In this document: positions 8,990 through 17,545 of the stretch, piece by piece | Layout of the letters: each line of letters opens with the position of its first letter | How positions within the stretch are numbered: the first letter of the stretch is position 1 | Origin: Arthrobacter sp. P2b | GTDB taxonomy: Bacteria > Actinomycetota > Actinomycetes > Actinomycetales > Micrococcaceae | Length of the DNA: 64,000 nt | Direction of reading: 5' to 3' | NCBI RefSeq assembly: GCF_900168295.1 | Contig: NZ_FVZL01000004.1 | Span: forward strand, 248,001 to 312,000 | Position numbers and translations under genes: made by a program | The notes under the pieces: generated by a model | What the model was told of the DNA's origin: nothing | What the model saw: the letters and a program-made list of their open reading frames with translations, nothing else | Databases searched by the model: none

Positions 8990-9574
8990 CTAAGCGGCGA
9001 AGGCGATTTCTTCGGTCCGCGCGATGCTCCGGCGGATGGAATCCTTGTCAACGCCAAGGAGCGCGGTGAGCCACATCCCGTTTTGCACCACGACGATGTC
9101 TGCGGCCCGCTCCCTGCATTCGTCATTGGAAAGCCCGGGCCTGGCATTGCCGATCAACGTCGCGAGCCCCTGGAGGTAGCGCTCAAACGCTGCCGCGTTG
9201 ATGGCTGCGAAGTCTTCATGGGCCTGTGCCAGCGCCCATAAATGGAGCCGCAGGGACAGATATTGTGTGGTCAGCAACTCCGGGCCCGCGACGCGCTGGA
9301 GGGCCTTCTTCAGCTGCTCGTCCGGCGGCGAGTCCGGGTCGGGCGTGACCAACATCAGGTCATGCTGGTCGATCCGGTGCAGGGCCGCGCGGATCAGGCT
9401 CGACTTGTCTTCGTAGTAGTAGTTCACCAGCCCGAGGGCGACCCCCGCTTCCCGGGCCACCGCGCGCATATTGACGCCTGAGATGCCGTGGCGCGACAGC
9501 AGGGCCAGTGCCGCTTCGAGAATGCGGGACTGCCTGTCAACCTGTTCGCCGGAGTTCACGGTGCTGGTATCCAC
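8990..9574 (-). CDS. TetR-family regulator (BetI-like)
   Basis: 194-aa repressor. The N-terminal helix-turn-helix spans about residues 15-62 (RILEAALALLSRHG ... VNMRAVAREAGVALGLVNYYYEDK). The C-terminal ligand-binding domain resembles the BetI-type TetR_C_6 fold (RLHLWALAQAHEDFAAIN). Length equals that of BetI (about 195 aa). It sits just upstream of the choline operon on the same strand, and the space between holds two matching palindromes. The simplest reading is repression of betA-betB-permease, relieved by choline (known for BetI, inferred here). It probably has its own promoter in 9575-9834. Confidence 0.87.
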   Translation of the reverse strand: MDTSTVNSGEQVDRQSRILEAALALLSRHGISGVNMRAVAREAGVALGLVNYYYEDKSSLIRAALHRIDQHDLMLVTPDPDSPPDEQLKKALQRVAGPELLTTQYLSLRLHLWALAQAHEDFAAINAAAFERYLQGLATLIGNARPGLSNDECRERAADIVVVQNGMWLTALLGVDKDSIRRSIARTEEIAFAA

Positions 9575-9834
9575 CTGGCCAGACTATGGGCAATACCGTG
9601 GCGGCGCATCCCGCAGCAGGGTCGGAACGGCGTCAGTGACATCTCAACCTCGAGGCGACGCCCACCCATCAGCCAACAGACCGAAAAAGACGTTCCGCGA
9701 CGTTTCTTGACGCGCCGCTACGCCGCGTTGAGCGTTCGCGTCGCCCCGTGAACCCCTGCTACACGAATGATTGTGGCGCTGCCGGCCGCTCCGTAATCTC
9801 AACTCAGCATCCGCCCCAGCAAAGGAATTTCCCG

Positions 9835-11013
9835 ATGACTACTCCCCAGGACAAGAGTCCGCAGAACCAGGAAAGCTCCACCCGCATTGTTGCCGGCCAG
9901 TCGGCACCCAAGCGTCCCCTCGGCCTGAAGATCGGCATCGCCGCCGGCATCCTGGCCCTCATCGGCGGCGGTGCCGCCGTCGCCTCCGCGGTGAACAGCA
10001 ACAACAGCACCGCGGCAGCGGAGCAGAGCGCATCGGCCGGCAACCCCGCCGCCGAGCTGAAGCTGGGCTACTTCGGCAACGTCACCCACGCCCCGGCCCT
10101 GGTGGGCGTCAGCCAGGGCTACATTGCAAGGGAACTTGGCGACACGAAGCTCAGCACGCAGGTGTTCAACGCCGGCCCGGCCGCCATCGAGGCACTGAAT
10201 GCCGGTGCCATCGACGCCACCTACATCGGCCCGAACCCGGCCATCAACTCCTACGTCAAGAGCGCCGGCGAATCGGTGCACATCATTGCCGGCGCCGCGG
10301 CTGGTGGCGCCCAGCTTGTGGTCAAGCCCGAGATCAACTCGCCCGCAGACCTGGCGGGCAGGACCCTCGCCTCCCCCCAGCTGGGCGGCACGCAGGACGT
10401 TGCGCTCCGCGCGTGGCTGGCATCCCAGGGCTACAAGACCAATGTGGACGGCAGCGGTGACGTAGCCATCAACCCCACCGAAAACGCCCAGACCCTGAAA
10501 CTGTTCCAGGACGGAAAGCTCGACGGCGCGTGGCTGCCTGAGCCCTGGGCCTCGCGTCTTGTGCTGACCGCCGGCGCCAAGGTCCTGGTGGACGAAAAGG
10601 ACCTGTGGGACGGATCGCTGTCCGGCAAGCCCGGCGAGTTCCCCACCACCATCCTGATCGTGAACCAGAAGTTCGCCGCCGAACACCCGGACACCGTCAA
10701 GGCCCTCCTCAAAGGCCATGTGAAGTCGGTCGAGTGGCTGAACAAGGCTGCCGACGCTGAAAAGGCCAGCGTCATCAACGCGGCGCTGAAGGAAGCGGCC
10801 GGCGCCGAGCTGAAGGCGGACGTGATCGACCGCTCCCTGAAGAACATCGTGTTCACCGTGGACCCGCTGGCCGGAACCTACGAAAAGCTCCTGGCCGACG
10901 GCGTCGCCGCAGGAACCACCAAGCAGGCCGACATCAACGGCATCTTCGACCTCACCGCACTCAACGGCGTAACGGCTGAGAAGACCTCCGCGGCGGGGCT
11001 CGGCAAGGAATAA
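9835..11013 (+). CDS. ABC transporter substrate-binding protein, sulfonate/nitrate/taurine type
   Basis: 392-aa periplasmic-binding-protein-like fold II protein. An N-terminal hydrophobic segment (LGLKIGIAAGILALIGGGAA, about residues 31-50) follows a 30-residue polar head; no lipobox Cys is visible after it. The mature part has the SsuA/TauA signature: LKLGYFGNVTHAPALVG, GAIDATYIGPNPAINSY, and GAWLPEPWASRLV. It should bind an aliphatic or aromatic sulfonate or similar anion outside the membrane. No ATPase or permease gene is adjacent, which is unusual. ATG 9835 is preceded by AAAGGA; an upstream ATG at 9748 lacks a site. The following aromatic cluster may share its substrate, but this is not shown. 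Confidence 0.85.
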   Translation: MTTPQDKSPQNQESSTRIVAGQSAPKRPLGLKIGIAAGILALIGGGAAVASAVNSNNSTAAAEQSASAGNPAAELKLGYFGNVTHAPALVGVSQGYIARELGDTKLSTQVFNAGPAAIEALNAGAIDATYIGPNPAINSYVKSAGESVHIIAGAAAGGAQLVVKPEINSPADLAGRTLASPQLGGTQDVALRAWLASQGYKTNVDGSGDVAINPTENAQTLKLFQDGKLDGAWLPEPWASRLVLTAGAKVLVDEKDLWDGSLSGKPGEFPTTILIVNQKFAAEHPDTVKALLKGHVKSVEWLNKAADAEKASVINAALKEAAGAELKADVIDRSLKNIVFTVDPLAGTYEKLLADGVAAGTTKQADINGIFDLTALNGVTAEKTSAAGLGKE

Positions 11014-11014
11014 C

Positions 11015-11121
11015 CCAACGCTCTCTCACCTTTCGCATTATTTTGGCCGGCGCTCTCTCACTTTCCTGAGGAAAGTGAGAGAGCGCCGGCCGTTAACGCG
11101 CATCAAGTGAGAGAGCGTTGG
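11015..11121. repeat. nested palindromic REP-like element, family A
   Basis: Two nested inverted repeats occupy the gap after the binding-protein gene. The inner one (11045-11091) is a perfect 23-bp stem with a 1-nt loop. The outer arms (11015-11029 and 11107-11121) are a perfect 15-bp match, CCAACGCTCTCTCAC against its complement. All four arms share the core CGCTCTCTCAC. Besides acting as a terminator for the upstream gene, it looks like a dispersed REP-like unit related to the array at 30.4 kb. Confidence 0.75.
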
Positions 11122-11250
11122 CTTTGAGGTATCAGCGCAACGGATAGTTGCTATTGAAAACTCCCGCTTCTCCAAATATATGAAGTCCCTCACAGTAGTT
11201 ACAGGACCTGCACCAAACCGACCGCAGCCAGTAACCAGAAGGACTTCAAC

Positions 11251-12270
11251 GTGGAAACTCCGCTCTCCCATCTTGCCCACCTCGAGATCACCACCCCGGA
11301 CGTCGAAGCCTCGGCACGGTTCTACGAGGAAAAGTTCGGCATGCGCATCATCGACCGCGTGGACGGCAACGTCTACTTGCGCTGCTGGGGCGACTACTAC
11401 CGCTACAGCCTGGTCATCACGGAAGGACCGGAAGCGTCCCTGGGCCGGATGGCCTGGCGCACCAACTCCCAGGCGGCCCTGGAAGCCGCAGCCGAGCGCA
11501 TCGAAGCGACCGGCGTGCAGGGAACCTGGACGCCCGGCGGCCACGGCTTCGGCAAGGCTTACGAGTTCACCGGGCCCTACGGCCACCACATGCGCCTCTT
11601 CTATGAAGTGGAGAAGTTCGTCGCCGAGCCGGGTTTCGAGTCCACCTACCCGGACCGGCCGGAACGCCGCAGCAGCCACGCCGCCGCACCCCGCTTCCTG
11701 GACCACGTCACGGTGGCATCCTCCGATGTCCGCGGCTTCGCCAAGTGGTACAACGAGGCCCTCGGCTTCCGCGTCATGGCCTTCGTTGACCTGGACGAAG
11801 CACCCATCACCGTCTTCTCCGTCCTCACCACCAACGAAAAGTCCCACGACCTGGGCGTCGTCCTGGACACCTCCAGCCGCGCCGGACGCGTCAACCACAT
11901 CGCCTTCTGGGTGGACGCCACCGAGGACCTGCTCCGCACCGCGGACGTCATGATGGAAAACGGCACCCCCATGGAATACGGCCCCTCCATCCACGGCGTG
12001 GGCGAGCAGAACTTCCTCTACTTCCGCGACCCGTCCGGCCTCCGCGTCGAACTGAACTCCGGCGGCTACCGCAACTACGTCCCGGACTGGGACGCCAACA
12101 CCTGGAAGCCGTCGCTGGGCTCCAACAACTTCTACAAGAACGGCGCCATGCCGCACTCCATGACCGAATCCTTCCCCCCGGCCGAAGGCTTCACCGCCAC
12201 CGAAGAAGGCGCCTCCCCCGAGATGAAGGAAGCCCTGCTCAACCCCTACGCCAAGCAGGGCCGGGGCTAG
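11251..12270 (+). CDS. extradiol ring-cleavage dioxygenase (VOC family)
   Basis: 339-aa type I extradiol dioxygenase with two vicinal-oxygen-chelate modules. The N-terminal module starts HLAHLEITTPDVEASARFYEE and the catalytic C-terminal module starts FLDHVTVASSD. The expected 2-His-1-Glu metal site is present: H152 (DHVTVAS), H216 (RVNHIAFW) and E267 (GLRVELNSGG). Members cleave catechols, homoprotocatechuate or dihydroxybenzoates next to the diol using Fe(II) or Mn(II). It begins with GTG at 11251 and is first of seven genes on the plus strand, six of them tightly packed. The exact aromatic substrate is not readable. Its C-terminal tail after residue 275 is long for a catechol 2,3-dioxygenase and resembles the homoprotocatechuate group. 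Confidence 0.88.
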   Translation: METPLSHLAHLEITTPDVEASARFYEEKFGMRIIDRVDGNVYLRCWGDYYRYSLVITEGPEASLGRMAWRTNSQAALEAAAERIEATGVQGTWTPGGHGFGKAYEFTGPYGHHMRLFYEVEKFVAEPGFESTYPDRPERRSSHAAAPRFLDHVTVASSDVRGFAKWYNEALGFRVMAFVDLDEAPITVFSVLTTNEKSHDLGVVLDTSSRAGRVNHIAFWVDATEDLLRTADVMMENGTPMEYGPSIHGVGEQNFLYFRDPSGLRVELNSGGYRNYVPDWDANTWKPSLGSNNFYKNGAMPHSMTESFPPAEGFTATEEGASPEMKEALLNPYAKQGRG

Positions 12271-12276
12271 AAAGAT

Positions 12277-13236
12277 ATGCCTGAAGCAACATATGCCCTG
12301 ATCCGCTTCCAGGAAGCCGGCGACAGCAAGGCCCGCGCCGGCCTCCTGGTTAAAGACCGGGTCCTGCCACTGGACGGGGACATCAACTCCCTGATCGAGC
12401 ACTGGGACACCACCGAAGCCCAGCTGGACAGCCTCGCCGCCTCCGCCGGCGAGGACACCGGCCTGGCGCTGGCCGACGTCGAGGTCCTCGCCCCGGTCGA
12501 GCCGGCCCAGGTCCTGCAGACCGGAGCGAACTACCGCAAGCACGTGATCGACCTCGCCGCCGCGCACCGCGAACCGGGCGAAGACGAAGAGGAAGTCCGC
12601 GCCAAGACCGCCGCCATGATGGACAAGCGGGCAGGCCAGGGCACGCCGTACTTCTTCATCGGCCTCCCGACGGCGATCGCGTCCGCCACGGACGACCTCA
12701 CCCTGCCTGCCTACTCCAAGTCCCACGACTGGGAGCTGGAGCTGGCGGCAGTCATCGGCAGGACTGCGTTCCGCGTCACCCCCGAGGAAGCCCTGGACTA
12801 CGTGTTCGGCTACACCATGGTCAACGACATCACCACCCGTGAATACGTCTTCCGCAAGGACATGCCGGCCATCGGCTCGGACTGGTACCGCGCCAAGAAC
12901 GCCCCCGGCTTCCTGCCCACCGGACCGCTGCTGGTGCCCGCCAAGTTCTTTGGCGACCCGCAGGACGTCCAGGTGACCCTGAAACTCAACGGCAAGGCCA
13001 TGCAGGACGAGTCCACCCAGGACATGATCTTCGGCGTTGCCAAGCTCGTCAGCGAAGCCTCCCAGATCATGCCGCTGCGCCCCGGCGACCTGGTGCTCAC
13101 CGGAAGCCCCGCCGGCAACGGCCAGCACTGGGGCCGGCTGCTGCAGGACGGCGACGTTATGGAAGGCACCATCACCGGACTGGGCACCCAGCTCATCCAC
13201 TGCAAGGACGAAACCACAAATGAAGGTGTCCAGTGA
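12277..13236 (+). CDS. fumarylacetoacetate hydrolase (FAH) family protein 1
   Basis: 319-aa protein with the FAH/HpaG-type fold. An N-terminal cap precedes the catalytic domain, which starts at QTGANYRKHV. The metal-binding acidic residues are seen in HDWELELAAVIGR and VNDITTREY. Members act as hydratases, isomerases, decarboxylases or acylpyruvate hydrolases on meta-cleavage products. It starts 6 nt after the dioxygenase and overlaps the next gene by 4 nt, so the three are translationally linked. A role directly after ring cleavage is the best inference. Confidence 0.87.
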   Translation: MPEATYALIRFQEAGDSKARAGLLVKDRVLPLDGDINSLIEHWDTTEAQLDSLAASAGEDTGLALADVEVLAPVEPAQVLQTGANYRKHVIDLAAAHREPGEDEEEVRAKTAAMMDKRAGQGTPYFFIGLPTAIASATDDLTLPAYSKSHDWELELAAVIGRTAFRVTPEEALDYVFGYTMVNDITTREYVFRKDMPAIGSDWYRAKNAPGFLPTGPLLVPAKFFGDPQDVQVTLKLNGKAMQDESTQDMIFGVAKLVSEASQIMPLRPGDLVLTGSPAGNGQHWGRLLQDGDVMEGTITGLGTQLIHCKDETTNEGVQ

Positions 13237-14270
13237 CCACCCAGGACACAGCACCAACCGCCGCCACCGGGGAATCCACCGATTCCCCGGTGATCCGGCG
13301 TGAAGACCCGCTCGGCAGCATCCGCGCCATGGCCGCGGCCCACAACAACTGGGGCCGCTGGGGTGAAGATGACGTCCTGGGGACGCTGAACTTCATCGAC
13401 GCCGGCAAGCGCGTCGAGGCCGCGGCACTGGTGAAGTCCGGTGAGGCGTTCTCGCTGTCCCAGCCGTTCGACACCAACGGCCCGCAGAAGGGCTGGCGCC
13501 GCCGCACCAACCCCGTCCACACCATGACGGACACCGGGGTGGACGCCGAACGCGGCAACCAGGGCTTCCCGCACGGCTTCGGCGGAGCGGACGACGTGAT
13601 CGCCATGCCGCTGCAGTGCTCCACCCAGTGGGACGGCCTGGGCCACATCTTTGACCAGGGCAAGGCCTGGAACGGCCGCGCCGCCGGCGACGTGGTGACG
13701 TCCGAAGGCGACCTGGTAACGGGAATCGAAACCGCCGCGGCCAAGATCGTCACCCGCGGCGTGCTGCTGGACGTTGGCCGTGCGCTCGGACCGGACCTGG
13801 GCAGGAACGACGGCGAACTGCCCGACGGTTTCGCGATCACCCCGGAGCATCTGGAGCGCACCATCGCACTGCAGGGCCCCAGCTCAAAGGTGGGCCGGGG
13901 CGACATCGTGGTGATCCGCACCGGGCAGTACACCCGGGTCCGCCGCGACGGCTGGGGTGACTACGCGGGCGGGTCGGCCCCGGGGCTGTCCTTCACCACG
14001 GCGCCCTGGCTGCACCGCTCCGAAATCGCCGGAATCGCCACCGACACGTGGGGCTTCGAGGTCCGTCCCAACGAGTTCGACGCCGCCTTCCAGCCCCTGC
14101 ACCAGATCGCCATTCCCAACCTGGGGCTGTTCCTGGGCGAGATGTGGGACCCGGACGGACTGGCGGAAGCGTGCGCAGCAGACGGCAGGTACGACTTCCT
14201 GCTGACCGCAGCCCCGCTGCCCATCACCGGAGCTGTGGGATCGCCCGTCAACCCGATCGCCGTCCGGTAG
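13233..14270 (+). CDS. cyclase-family metal-dependent hydrolase
   Basis: 345-aa member of the 'cyclase' family that includes kynurenine formamidase and isatin hydrolase. The usual metal motif HxGTHxDxPxH is replaced by QCSTQWDGLGH at about residues 128-138, which is typical of the larger STQWDGL subgroup of the family. GVLLDV and GDIVVIRTGQ match the core strands. It may hydrolyse an amide, lactone or lactam bond. The GTG start overlaps the preceding stop (GTGA), giving tight coupling with the FAH protein. The reaction here is not known. Confidence 0.82.
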   Translation: MTTQDTAPTAATGESTDSPVIRREDPLGSIRAMAAAHNNWGRWGEDDVLGTLNFIDAGKRVEAAALVKSGEAFSLSQPFDTNGPQKGWRRRTNPVHTMTDTGVDAERGNQGFPHGFGGADDVIAMPLQCSTQWDGLGHIFDQGKAWNGRAAGDVVTSEGDLVTGIETAAAKIVTRGVLLDVGRALGPDLGRNDGELPDGFAITPEHLERTIALQGPSSKVGRGDIVVIRTGQYTRVRRDGWGDYAGGSAPGLSFTTAPWLHRSEIAGIATDTWGFEVRPNEFDAAFQPLHQIAIPNLGLFLGEMWDPDGLAEACAADGRYDFLLTAAPLPITGAVGSPVNPIAVR

Positions 14271-14333
14271 CTTTTCAGTTAAAACAGCAACAAAACCACC
14301 AGCAGTAACGCCGTCAATACAAAGGAGTCAGCG

Positions 14334-15458
14334 ATGGCAGCAGTACAGAACGTCGGAATCGTCGGGGCCGGAGCCGCGGGACTGACCGCAGCCATCCTCC
14401 TGGCCGACGCCGGAATCCAGGTGGAAATCCTCGAGAAGGCGGAAGCACCGCAGACCCTTGGATCCGGCATCACCCTGCAGGGCAACGCCCTGCGGATCCT
14501 CCGCCAACTCGGCGTCTGGGAGCAGGTCGAGGCGAAGGGCTACGGCTTCAGCACCCTGGGCCTGCGCGCCCCGGACCCGGCCGGCACCGTCATCGCAGTC
14601 CTTGACGACATCCGCACCGGCGGCGAAGACCTCCCCGCCACGATGGGCATGTACCGCCCCGACCTCACCGCCATCCTCCGCGAACGGGCAGAGCGGGCGG
14701 GCGCCCGGATTAGCTACGGCAAGACGGTCACCGGCATAACGGACGACGGCGGGTCCGTCACCGTGAGCACCGACGACGGCCGCAGCGCCACCTACGACCT
14801 CCTCATCGGCGCCGATGGACTGCACTCTGCCGTCCGCAAGGCCATCGGCATCGAGGTTGAACCCCAGCCCACGGGCATGGGCATCTGGCGCGCCTTCGTG
14901 GAGCGCCCCGAAGAGGTGGTCCGGACGGACCTGACCTACGGCGGACCCTGCTTCATCGCCGGCTACTGCCCCACCGGCCCTGACACCATCTACGCCTACC
15001 TCGTGGAGAAGGCACAGGAGCGCAAACACGAGGACGGCCCCCGCGTCATGGCCGAACTCGCCGCGGCCTACGGCGGCCCCTGGAACGAGATCCGCGCCAA
15101 CCTGGACCACAGTGCCCGCATCAACTACACCTGGTTCACCACGCATCTGGTGGACGGGCCCTGGAACCGCGGCCGCAGCGTCGTCATCGGCGACGCCGCG
15201 CACAGCTGCCCGCCCACGATTGCGCAGGGTGCTGCGATGGCGATGGAGGATGCGGCTGTGCTGGCCGAGCTGCTTATCAGTGCCGACGACGTTACGGAGA
15301 CGCTCTGGAAAGAGTTCACTGACCGCCGCCTGGACCGGGCAAAGGCAGTTGTCGACGCGTCCGTCCAGTTGGGCCAGTGGATGCTCGACGGCGTCCGGGA
15401 TGCCAATGTGCCCGGCCTCATGCATTCAATCTCCAGCCTGGTGAAGGAACCCGCATGA
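14334..15458 (+). CDS. FAD-dependent aromatic monooxygenase
   Basis: 374-aa class A flavoprotein hydroxylase. The N-terminal GIVGAGAAGLTAAILLADAG binds the ADP part of FAD. DLLIGADGLHSAVRKA is the DG motif and VVIGDAAHSCPPTIAQGAAM is the GD motif that contacts the ribityl chain. The length matches salicylate / 6-hydroxynicotinate-type hydroxylases. It probably hydroxylates the aromatic ring before the extradiol enzyme acts, using NAD(P)H and O2. AAAGGAG precedes ATG 14334 at good spacing, and its stop overlaps the next start (ATGA). Confidence 0.88.
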   Translation: MAAVQNVGIVGAGAAGLTAAILLADAGIQVEILEKAEAPQTLGSGITLQGNALRILRQLGVWEQVEAKGYGFSTLGLRAPDPAGTVIAVLDDIRTGGEDLPATMGMYRPDLTAILRERAERAGARISYGKTVTGITDDGGSVTVSTDDGRSATYDLLIGADGLHSAVRKAIGIEVEPQPTGMGIWRAFVERPEEVVRTDLTYGGPCFIAGYCPTGPDTIYAYLVEKAQERKHEDGPRVMAELAAAYGGPWNEIRANLDHSARINYTWFTTHLVDGPWNRGRSVVIGDAAHSCPPTIAQGAAMAMEDAAVLAELLISADDVTETLWKEFTDRRLDRAKAVVDASVQLGQWMLDGVRDANVPGLMHSISSLVKEPA

Positions 15459-16534
15459 GCACGCGCACGCCCGAGTCGGGAACCCCCACTGTTGACGTCC
15501 ACGCGCATATCCTGCTTCCGGCCCTGCAGCAGCTGGTGGCCGAGGCGGACCCAGTGGGCTTCGGCGCCCAGCAGGCTTTGGAGGTGCAGCGCAACGGACC
15601 GGAATCGATGGCCGCTTCGGGCCGGATGATCAAGGAGCGCTGGCCGCAGCTGACGGACCTGGACCGCCGGCTCGCGGACATGGATGCCCAGGGCGTGGAC
15701 GTGCAGCTGGTCTCGCCGTCGCCGTCGCACTTCTACTACTTCGCCGGCGAAGAACTTGCCCTGAAAGTGGCAAAGACAGCCAACCAGGCCGTGCGGGAGT
15801 TCGTTGACCGTGCCCCGGCGCGGCTCAATGGGCTGGGCCTGGTCCCGCTCCAGCACCCCGCCCTGATGGTGGAAGCCCTGGAACATGCGGTGCTGGAGTG
15901 CGGACTGCTCGGCGTCGAAATCGGATCGTTCGCCGCCACGCCGGACGATCCGGAACGCAGCACCGTCGAACTCTCCGATCCCCGCCTGGAACCGTTCTGG
16001 AGCCGGGCCGAGGAGCTGGGCGCCCTGGTGTTCCTGCACCCGTTCGGCTGCTCGCTGGATGAACGGCTGGACCGCTTCTACCTCGCCAACACGGTGTCCC
16101 AACCCGCAGAAAACGCGGTGGCACTGTCCCACCTGATCTTCAGCGGCGTCCTGGACCGGCACCCGGATTTGAAAGTGCTGGCGGCGCACGGCGGCGGTTA
16201 CCTGCCCACGAAACTTGGCCGCTCCGACCACGCGTGGAAGGTCCGGCCCGAGGCACACGGCTGCGCCCAGCCGCCGTCGTCCTATCTGAAAAAGCTGTAC
16301 TTCGATTCCCTGGTCCACAGCGCCGCGGAACTCCGGGCGCTCGTCGCCGCCACGGGCCCGGAGCAGGTGCTGCTGGGCTCGGACTACCCGTTCGACATGG
16401 GCTCTGACCTTCCCGTGGACGAGGTCCAGGCTGCCGGCCTGCCGTCGGAAGGCGAGGCCCAGGTTTTGGGCGGCAACGCACGCAACCTCGGGATCATGGC
16501 AGCGGCCGCCCTGTCCGCCCGACCCACTGCTTAA
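15455..16534 (+). CDS. amidohydrolase-family decarboxylase (ACMSD-like)
   Basis: 359-aa amidohydrolase 2 TIM barrel. The HxH metal motif is DVHAH (H16, H18), and further signatures are LGVEIGSF, LAAHGGGYLP (metal His) and LLGSDYPFDMG (metal Asp). This set is typical of 2-amino-3-carboxymuconate-6-semialdehyde decarboxylase and gamma-resorcylate decarboxylase relatives. Beside an extradiol dioxygenase and a flavin hydroxylase, decarboxylation of a carboxylated ring or ring-cleavage product is the likely step. ATG 15455 overlaps the preceding stop and is preceded by GAAGGA. Confidence 0.86.
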   Translation: MSTRTPESGTPTVDVHAHILLPALQQLVAEADPVGFGAQQALEVQRNGPESMAASGRMIKERWPQLTDLDRRLADMDAQGVDVQLVSPSPSHFYYFAGEELALKVAKTANQAVREFVDRAPARLNGLGLVPLQHPALMVEALEHAVLECGLLGVEIGSFAATPDDPERSTVELSDPRLEPFWSRAEELGALVFLHPFGCSLDERLDRFYLANTVSQPAENAVALSHLIFSGVLDRHPDLKVLAAHGGGYLPTKLGRSDHAWKVRPEAHGCAQPPSSYLKKLYFDSLVHSAAELRALVAATGPEQVLLGSDYPFDMGSDLPVDEVQAAGLPSEGEAQVLGGNARNLGIMAAAALSARPTA

Positions 16535-16545
16535 GGAACACCCTC

Positions 16546-17544
16546 ATGGTCAAGATCGCACGCTGGAATTACGACGGCGGCACGCAGTCCGGCTTTGTGG
16601 ACGGCGGACACTGCTACGCGCTGCCCGCCGGCCAGGGCGTCCAGACGCTGTTGGACGCCGGACTGGATGAAACCCTGCGCGTTGCCGGGGAGGTTATCGG
16701 ATCGGCCCCTGCCGTTCCGCTTACGGCGGTGCAGCTGCTCGCCCCGCTGGTGCCCGCCACCATCCGGGACTTCGTGGCGTTCGAGGAGCATGTCGAAGGC
16801 GTGCGGAAGAGCATCGACGGCGTGGCCGGTGTGGTGCCCGAATGGTATGAGGCGCCCACGTTCTATTTCACCAACCCGCACACGGTGACCGGCACGGGCG
16901 AGGTGATCGGTATTCCGGCGGGCTGCACGGACCTGGACTTTGAAACGGAAGTCGCCGCCGTCGTCGGACGCGTCCCCGGGAGCGATGGCAGGAACCTGAC
17001 CGCCGCGGAGGCGCACCGGCACATCTTCGGCTACACCATCCTCAACGACTGGTCCGCGCGGGACCTGCAGCGGCGGGAGATGAAGGTCAGCCTCGGCCCC
17101 TGCAAGGGCAAGGACTTCGCCAACACGCTGGGCCCGTGGATTGTCACGGCGGACGAGTTCGAGGACCGGCACGACGCCGAGGGCTTCCTGCCCATCTCCA
17201 TGGCCGTCGAAGTCAATGGCGAGCCCATCGGCCAGGACCTGCTCTCCAACATGGGCTGGCCCTTCGCCGAGCTCGTGGCCTACGCCTCACAGGACTCGGT
17301 GGTGCGGCCCGGCGACGTCCTGGGCTCCGGCACCTGCGGCAGCGGCTGCCTCGCCGAGCTGTGGGGACGCAACGGTTCCAAGACGCCCCCGCCCCTGGCA
17401 ACCGGCGACGTGGTGAGGATGACGGTGGAAGGGATCGGCACCATCGAGAACACGGTGGGCGCCAGGCGCGAGGCCGTGACCCGTGTGGCAGCCCGCCCGA
17501 GGCCCCGCAACCGGGTTGCCGCTGCGGCTCCTTCCGGCGTCTAG
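16546..17544 (+). CDS. fumarylacetoacetate hydrolase family protein 2
   Basis: 332-aa FAH-fold protein, distinct from the first one in the cluster. An N-terminal domain precedes the catalytic part. The acidic metal ligands fall in DLDFETEVAAVVGR and ILNDWSARDLQRREM. GSGTCGSGCLAELWGRNG matches the fumarylacetoacetase loop more closely than HpaG-type enzymes. It could hydrolyse an acylpyruvate or fumarylacetoacetate-like product at the end of the pathway. The Shine-Dalgarno TAAGGAA precedes ATG 16546, 11 nt after the amidohydrolase. The C-terminal 20 residues are Arg/Ala-rich and probably disordered. Confidence 0.86.
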   Translation: MVKIARWNYDGGTQSGFVDGGHCYALPAGQGVQTLLDAGLDETLRVAGEVIGSAPAVPLTAVQLLAPLVPATIRDFVAFEEHVEGVRKSIDGVAGVVPEWYEAPTFYFTNPHTVTGTGEVIGIPAGCTDLDFETEVAAVVGRVPGSDGRNLTAAEAHRHIFGYTILNDWSARDLQRREMKVSLGPCKGKDFANTLGPWIVTADEFEDRHDAEGFLPISMAVEVNGEPIGQDLLSNMGWPFAELVAYASQDSVVRPGDVLGSGTCGSGCLAELWGRNGSKTPPPLATGDVVRMTVEGIGTIENTVGARREAVTRVAARPRPRNRVAAAAPSGV

Positions 17545-17545
17545 G

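Noticed and set aside
11038..13257. Very long open frame on the minus strand (739 codons)
   Set aside because: It lies antisense to the dioxygenase and FAH genes, which have clear motifs and ribosome sites; its low-complexity product rich in Gly, Val, Ala and Asp is the typical shadow of GC-rich codon use.
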